A stretch of DNA of 64,000 nt. Source: Gammaproteobacteria bacterium. Its GTDB lineage: Bacteria; Pseudomonadota; Gammaproteobacteria; Pseudomonadales; Azotimanducaceae. Location of the stretch: assembly GCA_028821405.1 (NCBI GenBank), contig JAPPGK010000112.1, positions 24,670 through 88,669 on the forward strand, given 5' to 3'. Below the pieces are notes generated by a model. The model did not search any database and was not told where the DNA came from. It saw only the letters and a program-made list of their open reading frames with translations. The position numbers were made by a program, and so were the translations under genes. Shown here piece by piece: positions 26,980 to 35,397 of this stretch (positions within the stretch are counted from its first letter, which is position 1; the number at the start of each line of letters is the position of its first letter).

Positions 26980-27056
26980 CACAGGAGACTCGCCGGCCAC
27001 GCCGTCGCCCGTCGCCCCTGCTGACACCCAGCCTGAATTCCCGGAACGGTGCGAGT

Positions 27057-27719
27057 ATGCTGGATCGACAAGAACACGAGGCTTCGATCGTGACCGCCGC
27101 ACCACACGGCATGGACAAGCTAGGCGAAACCGCGAACGGCGGGATCGTCGTGCGCCTGCAGCCAGCAATGTGCCCGACGGAAGAGCAGTTCTTTCAGTTC
27201 TGCCGGCTCAACGACGAGTTGCGCATCGAGCGAGATCCCGGGGGAGAAGTATCGATCATGCCGCCGGCAGGATGGAGAACCGGCGCAATGAACGCCGAGA
27301 TCACGTGCCAGCTACAGCGTTGGGCGAGGACGAACGGCACCGGCCAGGCAGCCGACTCCTCGGCGGGTTACCTGCTGCAGAACGGAGCCGTTCGTTCGCC
27401 GGACGCATCCTGGGTTAGCAACAAACGCCTCGCCGGTGTCACGACCGAGCAGCAAGCTAGGTTCCTGCCGGCTTGCCCGGACTTCGTTGTAGAACTGCGC
27501 TCGCCGACAGACTCGGTCGCCGCGCTCAAGAAAAAGATGGCCGAATACATGGCATGCGGGACCACGCTGGCGTGGCTGATCGACCCGGCGAATCGCAAGG
27601 TGCGGGTGTACCGTCGGGGATCCGACATCGAAGAGCTGGACTCGCCGACGAGCATCTCGGGCGACCCACCGTTGGAGGGTTTTCGACTCGGGTTGGCAGA
27701 GATCTGGGAGAAGCGCTGA
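27057..27719 (+). CDS. Uma2-family (DUF820) PD-(D/E)XK nuclease-like protein
   Basis: This protein of about 220 residues has the Uma2 fold: MPPAGWRTGAMNAEITCQLQRWA, then SPDASWVSNKRLAG, the acidic strand PDFVVELRSPTDS, KKKMAEYMACGTTLAWLIDP and VRVYRRG. Uma2 proteins have the restriction-endonuclease core and are often found in variable genome regions; their biological role is not established. The ATG at 27057 is chosen; an ATG at 27111 is also possible, and the open frame extends back to 26973 over the pseudogene end. A strong hairpin follows at 27735. Confidence 0.82.
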   Translation: MLDRQEHEASIVTAAPHGMDKLGETANGGIVVRLQPAMCPTEEQFFQFCRLNDELRIERDPGGEVSIMPPAGWRTGAMNAEITCQLQRWARTNGTGQAADSSAGYLLQNGAVRSPDASWVSNKRLAGVTTEQQARFLPACPDFVVELRSPTDSVAALKKKMAEYMACGTTLAWLIDPANRKVRVYRRGSDIEELDSPTSISGDPPLEGFRLGLAEIWEKR

Positions 27720-27734
27720 CCCGCTAGCGGCGGT

Positions 27735-27751
27735 CGCCCGGTTGCCGGGCG
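27735..27751. terminator. GC-rich hairpin after the Uma2 gene
   Basis: CGCCCGG and CCGGGCG form a perfect 7-bp stem around TTG, 16 bp after the Uma2 stop. There is no T-run, so it could stabilise or end the transcript but is not a classic terminator. Confidence 0.35.
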
Positions 27752-27771
27752 GACGCGATAGAACGACGAAC

Positions 27772-27800
27772 CGTGGGGTACGGGCTGTCCCGACCCCGGT
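27772..27800. repeat. CGTAGGG-type intergenic palindrome, copy 1
   Basis: CGTGGGGTACGGGCTGTCCCG, continuing to ACCCCGGT, resembles the elements at 42402-42433 (minus strand) and 56844-56876. The shared core is GGTACGGGCT followed by TCCCG. It lies in the 218-bp gap before the CoA-transferase gene. Confidence 0.5.
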
Positions 27801-27937
27801 CAACGAACCGCCACTCTCTCGATGCGGGCGACTGCGCGCCCTCGGGCTTGTTGGGAATGCCGCCCCAAGAGACCTATCCGGACATCCGGACACCCGGCCA
27901 AGAACGCGGGCACCGGTCGCGCTATGCTCGCCGCCCC

Positions 27938-28996
27938 ATGGATCGGATACTCGAAATCGGGGGAGTCGCGGCCGGTTTCTGCGGTCGGTTGTTCGCCCAG
28001 TCCGGCTACGACGTCGTTCGAGTCGAAACTGGCACGGACGATCCAGCGTGGGTTCCTTCCAGGGCGATGTCGTTGTTCCTTCACCCGGGGAAACGTCGGG
28101 TTCGGACCGACGATCCGGAGCTGATCGCCGAACTCGCCGCAAACGCCGATGTCGTCGTCGCGCAAGCCAAGGACGCCGATGGCATCGATGCACTCGGTTT
28201 CGACGATTGGGCGGCCCCGGTGAAGTGCGCCGTCACGCCGTTCGGGCGCACGGGCCCGAAGCGCAACTGGCAGGCGACGCCCAATGTTCTGCTCGCCATG
28301 GGCGGCTACACCAACCTGATGGGCGACCCCGGCCGGGCGCCGCTGTCGCTGCCCGGCCACTACGTCGAGTTCCAGAGCGGCGCCTTGGCATTCACCGCCG
28401 CCAACGCCTGCCGCATGGCCGGTGAGCCCAACGTCGTCGACATCGGCATGCTGGAAGTCGTCATGTCGCTCAGCCAGTTCACCACGGTGATGTGGCATTG
28501 CAGCCGGGTGATCCGATCGCGTCACGGTAGCGACTTCCACTCGGTGGTGCCGTCGAACCTGTTCCGCTGCGCGGACGGCTGGATCTACATGAACATCGTG
28601 CCGTCGTTCTGGGATCCATTCACGGTATTCCTCGAACGACCGGAACTCGCCATCGACGAACGCTTCGTCACTAACGAAAAGCGGATGCGAAACCGCGACG
28701 CGCTGCACGACTTGATTGCGGACATCCTGGCGCCGCTGCCGAGGGCTGAGATCGAACAGCGCATCGACGAATGCCGGATCCCGGTGGGCGTCGTGCAGAC
28801 GTTCGACGAGGTGCTCGCCGATCCGCACTTGGCGGTTCGCGACATGTGGCAAACGATCGCAGCGCCCGACGGCCGGTCGCTGCGGTCGCCGCGCCCATCG
28901 TGGCGGATCCATGGCGAGAACCGGGCCGCCCCCGAACTCGCCGAGTCGGTCGCGGGCGAGGGCCGACAGCACATGGAGTCTCGGGGCAATGGCTGA
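27938..28996 (+). CDS. CaiB/BaiF family III CoA-transferase-like protein (short first member)
   Basis: This 352-residue family III CoA-transferase-like protein has a shortened N-terminus (DRILEIGGVAAGFCGRLFAQSGYDVVRVET). The region after CAVTPFGRTGPKRNWQATPNVLLAMGGYTNLMGDPGRAP is typical. Where active members carry a catalytic Asp near residue 170, this one reads SLPGHYVEFQSG, so it may be a non-catalytic partner. Its 3' end overlaps the next CoA-transferase by 8 bp, suggesting a heteromeric enzyme that moves CoA between carboxylic acids. The ATG at 27938 was chosen because upstream sequence is not conserved-looking. Confidence 0.85.
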   Translation: MDRILEIGGVAAGFCGRLFAQSGYDVVRVETGTDDPAWVPSRAMSLFLHPGKRRVRTDDPELIAELAANADVVVAQAKDADGIDALGFDDWAAPVKCAVTPFGRTGPKRNWQATPNVLLAMGGYTNLMGDPGRAPLSLPGHYVEFQSGALAFTAANACRMAGEPNVVDIGMLEVVMSLSQFTTVMWHCSRVIRSRHGSDFHSVVPSNLFRCADGWIYMNIVPSFWDPFTVFLERPELAIDERFVTNEKRMRNRDALHDLIADILAPLPRAEIEQRIDECRIPVGVVQTFDEVLADPHLAVRDMWQTIAAPDGRSLRSPRPSWRIHGENRAAPELAESVAGEGRQHMESRGNG

Positions 28997-30215
28997 CGGC
29001 CCGCTGCGCGGAGTCCGCATCCTCGACCTGACTCATGTGTGGGCGGGACCGCTGGCGACCCGCATGCTCGCCGACCTGGGCGCAACTGTGGTCAAGATCG
29101 AGGGTCCGCTGAGCCGCGGGCCGCGGCGCTACCGAGGCGGCCTTTCCATCGGCGGCTGGATCGGCGGCACGACGCCGTCGGAACCGTGGAACCTGAACGC
29201 GGTGTTCGTCAAGTTGCAGCGCAACAAGCAGAGCGTCGCCATCGATCTCAAGCACCGCGACGGCCGCGAGACGTTCCTCGAGTTGGCCCGGGAAGCCGAC
29301 GTGGTCATCGAGAACTTCAGCGCCCGCGCCATGCCGGAGCTCGGGCTCGACTACGACGATGTCGCCGCCGTGAACCCGCGCATCATCTACGTCACCATAC
29401 CCGGCTACGGCAAGACCGGGCCGTACCGGGAGCGGGTTGCCTTCGGGCCGTCCGTCGAAGGGCTTTCCGGGCTCACCAACGTGATGGGATACGGCCCCGC
29501 CGAACCCCGCAACACGGCGATGGCGCTGATGGACCCCATCACCTCAGTCAACGCCACCGCGGCCGTGCTCGACGCGCTTCGCCGGCGCGAACGAACCGGC
29601 AAAGGTGCCTGCGTCGAGATGTCTCTGCACGAGGGCGGCGTCAGCTATTCGGGGCCCTGGCTAATCGAGCACCAGCTTGGCGGCCACATCGAGCCGATCG
29701 GCAACCGGCACCCGCAGATGGCGCCCCACGGCGTCTATCCCTGCGCCGGCGACGATGCCTGGATCGCCTTGGCATGCCGCGACGATAGCGACTGGCGGGC
29801 GTTGTCCGGCGTCGTGGATGGCTTGCAGAGCGATGCCGGGCTCGCAACGCGTTTCGCCAACCATGACGACATCGACGAGACCATTGCACGGTGGACGTCG
29901 TTGCATTCGAAGGACGAGGCGGCCGCGGCGCTACAGGCTGCCGGTGTACCCGCAGGGCCTATCAACGTGACGCCCGACATGACCGCCGATCCCCAGGTCC
30001 AATCCCGAGGGTTCTTCGTTCCCATAGAACCCGGTCCCACGCCGATGCCGGGGAATCCCATCAAGATGACCGGAATCGGCAGCGACGACTGGACGCCCTG
30101 TCCACGTCTCGGCGACGACAACCGCGCGGTGCTGCGGGAATGGCTGGACTACGACGATGCCCGCCTCGCTGCCCTCGAAGGAGCCGGCGTACTCGTCGAC
30201 GAACCGCCGAAGTGA
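28989..30215 (+). CDS. CaiB/BaiF family III CoA-transferase (second, complete member)
   Basis: This 408-residue enzyme starts GVRILDLTHVWAGPLATRMLADLGATVVKIEGP, a classic family III start. FVKLQRNKQSVAIDLKH, IENFSARAMPELGLDYDDV and YVTIPGYGKTGPYR follow. Asp182 in MDPITS is at the expected position of the catalytic aspartate that forms acyl anhydride intermediates. Family III enzymes transfer CoA between acids such as formate/oxalate or mesaconate. It overlaps both neighbours (8 bp upstream, GTGA overlap downstream), so all three genes form one tight operon. Confidence 0.92.
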   Translation: MADGPLRGVRILDLTHVWAGPLATRMLADLGATVVKIEGPLSRGPRRYRGGLSIGGWIGGTTPSEPWNLNAVFVKLQRNKQSVAIDLKHRDGRETFLELAREADVVIENFSARAMPELGLDYDDVAAVNPRIIYVTIPGYGKTGPYRERVAFGPSVEGLSGLTNVMGYGPAEPRNTAMALMDPITSVNATAAVLDALRRRERTGKGACVEMSLHEGGVSYSGPWLIEHQLGGHIEPIGNRHPQMAPHGVYPCAGDDAWIALACRDDSDWRALSGVVDGLQSDAGLATRFANHDDIDETIARWTSLHSKDEAAAALQAAGVPAGPINVTPDMTADPQVQSRGFFVPIEPGPTPMPGNPIKMTGIGSDDWTPCPRLGDDNRAVLREWLDYDDARLAALEGAGVLVDEPPK

Positions 30216-31090
30216 CCGCGCGCCTGTCGCTTCGCCAACCCCGGCCGGATGATCTCGCCGCCATCGAGAACCTTGCAGCGGACATCGGCTGCATTCGCTG
30301 GGGTGGGGCCAAACGGCTTGCCGAACGATGGCAACAGCTTCCCGCTACCGGAATCCGAGTTGCTGAGGCGGCAGCCGTCGTCCAAGGCTATTGCGACATC
30401 CATCAAGCATCACCCACCTTCCCGAGCTGGTTTCACGGGATTGCGTCGAACTTGGATGCGGCACGGGAACTGATCGACTGGGCCTGCGAAGAGGCAGGTC
30501 GGGGGTCGACGCTGCAAACCAGCCTGTTCGCCAAGGAAGCGGGCCAAACGCTCAGGCCCGATGTCGTTGACCGTCCCGTGTACCGATTGCTCGGTGCCGC
30601 GGGATTCAGACCATCTTCGAAAACGACGATCATGCGTCTTGCGGCTGAGACGCCGGAACCAAAGGCCTTGCCGCGCCGCTATCGCCTGGTGCCTTTCGAC
30701 GAGTCGCTGCTGCCAGCCCTGCTCGCCACCTACTACGCCGCTTGGCCAAAGGACTACTACGCAGGCGACGACTCCACCGATATCGCGGATCTCTTCCGCC
30801 AAGCGAACCGCGACGAGATGCACGTCGTCGTCGCGGACAACGGCGACGTCGCCGGTTACGTTCTAACGAGCCGCACGGCCGATTCCGGCGTGATCGACGA
30901 AGTCGCCGTCCACCCCGCCCACCGACGCAAAGGACTCGGCGAAGCGCTTACCCTGACGGCAATCCGAAGCCTGGGAGACCGCGCGATCACACTCGTCGTC
31001 ATGGACGACAACCCCGCGCGCGGCCTTTACGAACGGCTAGGCTTCGCCGTATGGGAAGAGCGATTCGACCTTGTTCTTGCCCGGCGTTAG
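30212..31090 (+). CDS. Tandem GNAT-family N-acetyltransferase
   Basis: This 292-residue protein holds two GNAT-like halves. The second is clear: VVVADNGDVAGYVLTSR, then VIDEVAVHPAHRRKGLGEALTLTAI with the acetyl-CoA-binding R/Q-x-x-G-x-G/A element (RRKGLG), and LVVMDDNPARGLYERLGF. The first half (SLRQPRPDDLAAIENLAADI) is weaker and lacks a clear pyrophosphate loop. It starts with a GTG overlapping the CoA-transferase stop (GTGA), so it may acetylate a product of that pathway. The substrate is unknown. Confidence 0.85.
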   Translation: MTARLSLRQPRPDDLAAIENLAADIGCIRWGGAKRLAERWQQLPATGIRVAEAAAVVQGYCDIHQASPTFPSWFHGIASNLDAARELIDWACEEAGRGSTLQTSLFAKEAGQTLRPDVVDRPVYRLLGAAGFRPSSKTTIMRLAAETPEPKALPRRYRLVPFDESLLPALLATYYAAWPKDYYAGDDSTDIADLFRQANRDEMHVVVADNGDVAGYVLTSRTADSGVIDEVAVHPAHRRKGLGEALTLTAIRSLGDRAITLVVMDDNPARGLYERLGFAVWEERFDLVLARR

Positions 31091-31283
31091 CGTCCGCGCA
31101 ACAGAGCCTCGATATCGAGCAAGTCCTGCGGTCGGCCGGACGCCCGTTTCGCCTCGATCAGATCACCGCGGGAGATGAACGGTACCAACAGGCCGTCGAA
31201 GTCCACTTCGATGCGTCGTTGCCACGCTGGATCGAACGGGACCCCGGGATACCCATCAGAATATCGACACGGCTGGGCGGCAT
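31087..31283 (-). pseudogene. Frameshifted C-terminal remnant of a nucleotidyltransferase (DUF6036-like)
   Basis: From 31283 one frame reads PPSRVDILMGIPG. After a one-base shift the next reads VPFDPAWQRRIEVDFDGLLVPFISRGDLIEAKRASGRPQDLLDIEALL to a stop at 31087. Joined, these match the C-terminus of small stand-alone nucleotidyltransferases (SRVDIL...GVxFDxAW...LIxxKRAxGRPQDLxDxExL). The catalytic N-terminal half is missing. It overlaps the end of the convergent GNAT gene by 4 bp. Confidence 0.55.
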
Positions 31284-31424
31284 AGCTCAAGCGGCAGTCC
31301 GGGCAAGCTCATTCGCGTGGCATCGGTGGTCGCCTCGCGTAACATCCGGCGTATCGGGTCTGGGTCGGTTGAGAACCGAACGCGCAGCGTGTGGGCATAT
31401 CGACCTGAGTGGGAACGCACGACG

Positions 31425-31673
31425 ATGACAGAAACACTGATTGGCTGGGCGATAGGCATCATCTTCGTGCCTATCGTGATCTTCCTTGCGGCCATTGGCG
31501 TCGACGCCTGGGAGAATCGGGGACGCAAGCGTTCGCTTCAGGACGTGGGCGAGAGTCTGGATCGAGCTAAGGACATGGCTCTTGGGGAGTTCCAGGCCCA
31601 ACAGGATGAGCGCGAAGAACGGCTCCGACGTCAAGCTCGGATCTTGGGTGAGATCCGCGAAAGAAGGGATTAG
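31425..31673 (+). CDS. Small membrane protein of unknown function
   Basis: This 82-residue protein has one N-terminal membrane helix (LIGWAIGIIFVPIVIFLAAIGVDAW) followed by a charged, probably coiled-coil tail (FQAQQDEREERLRRQARILGEIRERRD). I do not recognise a family. The composition (a hydrophobic helix, then a charged helix) looks like a real protein rather than a chance frame. It lies just upstream of the sulfatase gene, 20 bp away, and may share its transcript. Confidence 0.55.
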   Translation: MTETLIGWAIGIIFVPIVIFLAAIGVDAWENRGRKRSLQDVGESLDRAKDMALGEFQAQQDEREERLRRQARILGEIRERRD

Positions 31674-31693
31674 CGGCAGACAGACATGAGCAC

Positions 31694-33082
31694 TTGCATC
31701 GGGAAGATCCACTGCCAAACCTGAGAAAGCAATCGCCGTGGCCGAATAGAACGGCGCGGTTTGTGCTGGCGGTTCTCGCCGCCGCGCACGGCACCGCAGC
31801 GGACAACCGCCCGAACATCGTCCTCATCATGGCGGACGACCTGGGCTACGGGGACATCTCGCCCTACGACGGCTGGATCGAGACGCCGAACCTCGAGGCG
31901 CTCGCCGCCGAAGGCCTGCGGTTCACCGATTTCCACACCAGCGGCAACGTCTGTTCGCCGACCCGGGCGGGGCTGTTAACGGGGCGCTATCAGCAACGTG
32001 CGGGGATTCCGGGCGTCTTGTTTGCCAACGCCGCACGCCCCTCGCACCGACACGGCTTACAAGATGCTGAACACACCTTTGCCGAACGGGTGCGCAACGC
32101 CGGCTACGCCACGGCACTGTTCGGCAAGTGGCACCTGGGCTATCTGCCGAAGTTCAACCCGGTGCGGCATGGCTTCGGTCAGTTCCGGGGGTTCGTGAGC
32201 GGTAACATCGACTACGTTTCGCATATCGACACGACCGGCCGGGCCGACTGGTGGGTCGATGATGAACTGCGGGAGGAGAAGGGCTACTTCACTGAACTGG
32301 TCACCGAGCACGCGATTCGGTTCATCGACGAGTACAAGGGGCGTCCTTTCCTGCTCTACCTCGCGCACCACGCGCCGCACTATCCGTTTCAAGGGCCGTC
32401 GGATCCCGCCGAGCGAACCATCGGCGGCGAGTTCGACCCCGTGGGCGCACGTCCCGACAAGCGCGAGGCCTACCGGGAGATGGTGCAGAACATGGACCAC
32501 GGGATCGGCCAAGTCGTTGCGGCACTCAAAGAGCATGGCATTCGAGAACGTACGCTGATCTGGTTCTTCTCCGACAACGGCGCGGCGTCTCGATGGGGCT
32601 CCAACGGCCCGTTGCGCGGCGCCAAGGGAACGGACTGGGAAGGCGGCCACAGGGTTCCTGCGATCGCCTCGTGGCCGGGCCATATCGGCGCCGGTGCCGT
32701 GACCGACGAGATCACCTCCACGCTCGACGTAATGCCCACGATCCTTGGACTCGCCGACGTTGCTCCCAATGCCGATAGACCTTTCGACGGCATCGATCTG
32801 TCGCCGATGCTGCTCGATGGGGAGCCCCTACCGACGAGGCAACTCTTCTGGGGCGGCGACGGCGTCTTCTGGAATGGCGCAGCCGTCCGCGACGGCCCGT
32901 GGAAACTCGTCATCGACCGCTACAAGGGCGACTCCCCGGAGCGACCCATGCTGTTCAATCTCGATCAAGATCTCGGTGAATCCAACGACCTCGCCACCAC
33001 CCACCACAACCGCGCCAAACGGATGTTCGCCGCCCTTTCCCGCTGGCGCGACGATGTCGCCAGCGGCGCGACCCCGCAATGA
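31694..33082 (+). CDS. Secreted type I sulfatase (arylsulfatase family)
   Basis: This 462-residue sulfatase has NIVLIMADDLGYGDIS near 41-56 (metal-binding Asp pair) and the formylglycine signature CSPTR, with Cys87 converted to formylglycine by a maturase not in this window. FGKWHLG and FSDNGA carry further active-site residues. It should hydrolyse sulfate esters outside the cytoplasm: a hydrophobic stretch ending HGTAAD looks like a signal peptide. The start is uncertain. A TTG at 31694 gives 462 residues, while a GTG near 31760 would give a very short signal. A sulfated marine carbohydrate or steroid is a possible substrate. Confidence 0.9.
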   Translation: MHREDPLPNLRKQSPWPNRTARFVLAVLAAAHGTAADNRPNIVLIMADDLGYGDISPYDGWIETPNLEALAAEGLRFTDFHTSGNVCSPTRAGLLTGRYQQRAGIPGVLFANAARPSHRHGLQDAEHTFAERVRNAGYATALFGKWHLGYLPKFNPVRHGFGQFRGFVSGNIDYVSHIDTTGRADWWVDDELREEKGYFTELVTEHAIRFIDEYKGRPFLLYLAHHAPHYPFQGPSDPAERTIGGEFDPVGARPDKREAYREMVQNMDHGIGQVVAALKEHGIRERTLIWFFSDNGAASRWGSNGPLRGAKGTDWEGGHRVPAIASWPGHIGAGAVTDEITSTLDVMPTILGLADVAPNADRPFDGIDLSPMLLDGEPLPTRQLFWGGDGVFWNGAAVRDGPWKLVIDRYKGDSPERPMLFNLDQDLGESNDLATTHHNRAKRMFAALSRWRDDVASGATPQ

Positions 33083-33093
33083 TGGAGGATCTC

Positions 33094-33125
33094 TTGACAG
33101 CAAACGCTGTCTATCACAATGATAG
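33094..33125 (+). promoter_or_regulatory. Promoter with overlapping palindrome for the HTH regulator
   Basis: TTGACA at 33094-33099 and AATGAT at 33118-33123 form a plausible sigma70-type promoter with an 18-bp spacer. CTATCA-CAA-TGATAG (33111-33125), a perfect 6-bp inverted repeat, overlaps the -10 box, as expected for autorepression. Transcription would start close to the ATG at 33134, giving a nearly leaderless mRNA. Confidence 0.45.
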
Positions 33126-33133
33126 GTTCCGAA

Positions 33134-33610
33134 ATGGAGAACCAACCCTATCACTATCGGCAATGCGGGCTAGACCACGTGTACTTGGTCAATGGATTCG
33201 AACGCGCCGATACCAATTACGGCGACCCAATCAGGGTTCATGACATCGATGGACTGCATCGAGCGATCGGCATGCATCTGATTGAGCAGAAGAGACCACT
33301 GACCGGTGCAGAAGTCCGGTTCATTAGGCACGAATTGGATCTGTCGCAACGCGGGTTGGGCGATCTCCTCGACAAGAGCGGGCAGACTGTCGCGCGATGG
33401 GAGAAGGGTGAAGTCCAGATCGACGGTACTGCGGAACGGCTCCTGCGGTTGCTCTACAAGAACCACGCGCAGCCTTCTAGTCGCACGGCGATCAGGAAGA
33501 CTCTCGAGTCGCTGGCTTTGTTGACACTCGCCGGGGGCAACGACGAGAGCCAGGTCCGGTTCGTCGAGGACACCGCAGGTCGGTGGCACCAAGCGCCGGC
33601 TCTCGCGTAA
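33134..33610 (+). CDS. MqsA/HigA-like XRE-family helix-turn-helix regulator
   Basis: This 158-residue protein has a beta-rich N-terminal part (YHYRQCGLDHVYLVNGFERADTNYG) and an XRE-type HTH at about 57-95 (LTGAEVRFIRHELDLSQRGLGDLLDKSGQTVARWEKG). This layout is shared with the C-terminal DNA-binding half of MqsA antitoxins, but the zinc-binding Cys pairs are absent and no toxin is adjacent. It is probably a solitary regulator that binds the CTATCA/TGATAG palindrome over its own promoter. The ATG at 33134 was chosen over 33119 because the latter lies inside the palindrome and -10 box. Confidence 0.8.
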   Translation: MENQPYHYRQCGLDHVYLVNGFERADTNYGDPIRVHDIDGLHRAIGMHLIEQKRPLTGAEVRFIRHELDLSQRGLGDLLDKSGQTVARWEKGEVQIDGTAERLLRLLYKNHAQPSSRTAIRKTLESLALLTLAGGNDESQVRFVEDTAGRWHQAPALA

Positions 33611-33659
33611 CGCAAGACACCCCGCCATTGCGACCGCTTCTTTCGGTTAGAGTACCCCG

Positions 33660-34850
33660 ATGCGCCACGACGAACGACAACGACTGATCGGCATCCTGAA
33701 GGACGGGTTCGAGAACGGCGGTCCCGTTCAGGGCGAAGGCATCGTCAGGAGCCCGCTGTCGGACTACACCTCACCGGAACTCCTGGCCGAGGAGCGGAAC
33801 ATCTTCTTCCGCCAGACCCCCCTCTTCATGGGGTTATCCGCCGACCTGCCGGAACACGGCAGCTACTGGGCGGACAGCGAGACCGGCCTGCCGATCCTCA
33901 TGACCCGGGACGGCGAGGGCCGGTTCCGCGCCTTCGCCAACACCTGCCGGCACCGGGGCACGCAGGTAGTTCCCGATGGCCGGGGCAACCGGGTGCGGTT
34001 CAGTTGCCCGTTCCACGCTTGGACCTACGCGAACAATGGCAACCTCATCGCCATCAACAAGGCCGACCGGTTCGGCGAGATCGACAAGAGCCAGTACGGC
34101 TTGATCGAGTTGCCCGCCGTCGAACGACACAACATGCTGTGGGTAAAGCCGACGCCGGGCGGCGAGATCGACGTCGACGAGTGTCTGGGTGGGCTCCAGG
34201 ACGACATGGCCCACTGGAAGCTAGACGGGCCGAGCTATGCGGCGTCCCAGGTGCTGCACGCCAAGATCAACTGGAAGCTCGCCATCGACACCTTCGGGGA
34301 GAACTACCATTTCGACGTCCTGCACCGGGAGAGCCTGTCCAAGGACATCCGGGGCAACCTGCAGACCCACGACACCTTCGGTCCGAACTACCGCATGGTG
34401 TTCGCCTTCAACCGCTTCCCGGAGATCGCGAAGGCGGTACCCGATGTCAACGAATGGCCGTTCCGGCTGATGACGCTGTCAGTCTACTTCATCTATCCGA
34501 ACACGATCTTCCTCGTCGACCCCTACGCCGTGGACGTGCTGCGGATCTTCCCCGACGCCGACGATCCGGCCAAGAGCACGACCGCGCACGCCTACTACGT
34601 TCTGCCGGAGATGAAGTCGTACTTCGCGGATCCGGCGCACCCGGAACGCTCCTACGAGAACCGCTTCGACGACTTCAACCACGTCATCATGAACGAGGAC
34701 TACCGGATGGCCGAGTCCACCCAGCGCTGCGCCGACGCCGGCATCCAGAGCCACATCCTGTTCGGACGCAACGAGCCGGCGCTCTTGCACTACCACAACG
34801 CCCACCGCCGCGGATTGGGCCGGCCGCTGCTCGAAGCGACGCCGAGCTAG
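33660..34850 (+). CDS. Rieske non-heme iron oxygenase, alpha subunit
   Basis: This 396-residue ring-hydroxylating-type oxygenase carries the Rieske [2Fe-2S] ligands CxH (Cys96, His98 in CRHRG) and CxxH (Cys116, His119 in CPFHAW). The mononuclear iron ligands follow in the ENYHFDVLHRE block. Such enzymes hydroxylate aromatic rings, quaternary amines or sterols with electrons from a reductase. No reductase, ferredoxin or beta subunit is adjacent, so it must use one from elsewhere. A VOC-family protein follows 25 bp downstream, a common pairing in aromatic breakdown. The substrate cannot be given. Confidence 0.92.
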   Translation: MRHDERQRLIGILKDGFENGGPVQGEGIVRSPLSDYTSPELLAEERNIFFRQTPLFMGLSADLPEHGSYWADSETGLPILMTRDGEGRFRAFANTCRHRGTQVVPDGRGNRVRFSCPFHAWTYANNGNLIAINKADRFGEIDKSQYGLIELPAVERHNMLWVKPTPGGEIDVDECLGGLQDDMAHWKLDGPSYAASQVLHAKINWKLAIDTFGENYHFDVLHRESLSKDIRGNLQTHDTFGPNYRMVFAFNRFPEIAKAVPDVNEWPFRLMTLSVYFIYPNTIFLVDPYAVDVLRIFPDADDPAKSTTAHAYYVLPEMKSYFADPAHPERSYENRFDDFNHVIMNEDYRMAESTQRCADAGIQSHILFGRNEPALLHYHNAHRRGLGRPLLEATPS

Positions 34851-34875
34851 TCGCACCGGCACAAGGGGAGTCAAC

Positions 34876-35328
34876 GTGGGATTAGCCCCGAAGCAGCTAG
34901 GGCACCTGGTCGTCAAGGTACGAGACCTGGAACGAGCGGAGGACTTCTACACGCGCATCCTGGGCCTCACCGTGACCGCGAAGTTCGACGGTCACGCGGT
35001 TTTTATGTCCGCGAACGCCGAGCTGTCCCACGAACTCCTGGTCGTGCGGTTCGACGACGATGAGCCCGCCGTCGAGGAGAAGGGCCAACGGCTTGTCCAC
35101 ATGGCCTGGCAGATGGAGTCCTTCGAAGACCTCAAGGCGCTCCATCAGCGCCTGAAGGACAACGACATCGAGATCGTACGCATCGGCGACCACGGACTGT
35201 CCCTCGGGGTCTACTTCTGCGACCCGGATGAGAACGAACTCGAAGCGTACTACGAAAGGCCCAAAGCCGAGTGGGAGACGGGCGGGAAGCACATCTTCGA
35301 CTCGGAGTTTCCCCACAGTTTGGAATAG
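34876..35328 (+). CDS. VOC-superfamily metalloprotein (extradiol dioxygenase/glyoxalase fold)
   Basis: This 150-residue protein has the paired beta-alpha-beta-beta-beta modules of the vicinal oxygen chelate family: QLGHLVVKVRDLERAEDFYTRILGL, RLVHMAWQMESFEDL, and DPDENELEAYYE. Candidate metal ligands are His in LGH, His in LVH and Glu in LEAYYE, the extradiol-dioxygenase pattern. The start is a GTG at 34876 preceded by AAGGGGAG. Its position after the Rieske oxygenase suggests a ring-cleaving or isomerising step on the hydroxylated product; this is inferred. Confidence 0.88.
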   Translation: MGLAPKQLGHLVVKVRDLERAEDFYTRILGLTVTAKFDGHAVFMSANAELSHELLVVRFDDDEPAVEEKGQRLVHMAWQMESFEDLKALHQRLKDNDIEIVRIGDHGLSLGVYFCDPDENELEAYYERPKAEWETGGKHIFDSEFPHSLE

Positions 35329-35397
35329 CTGTTGCCGACAACGCGCGAACGTCTTTCTGCCGTGCAAGTACGTGACACAATCGGCCTCATTGGTGCT

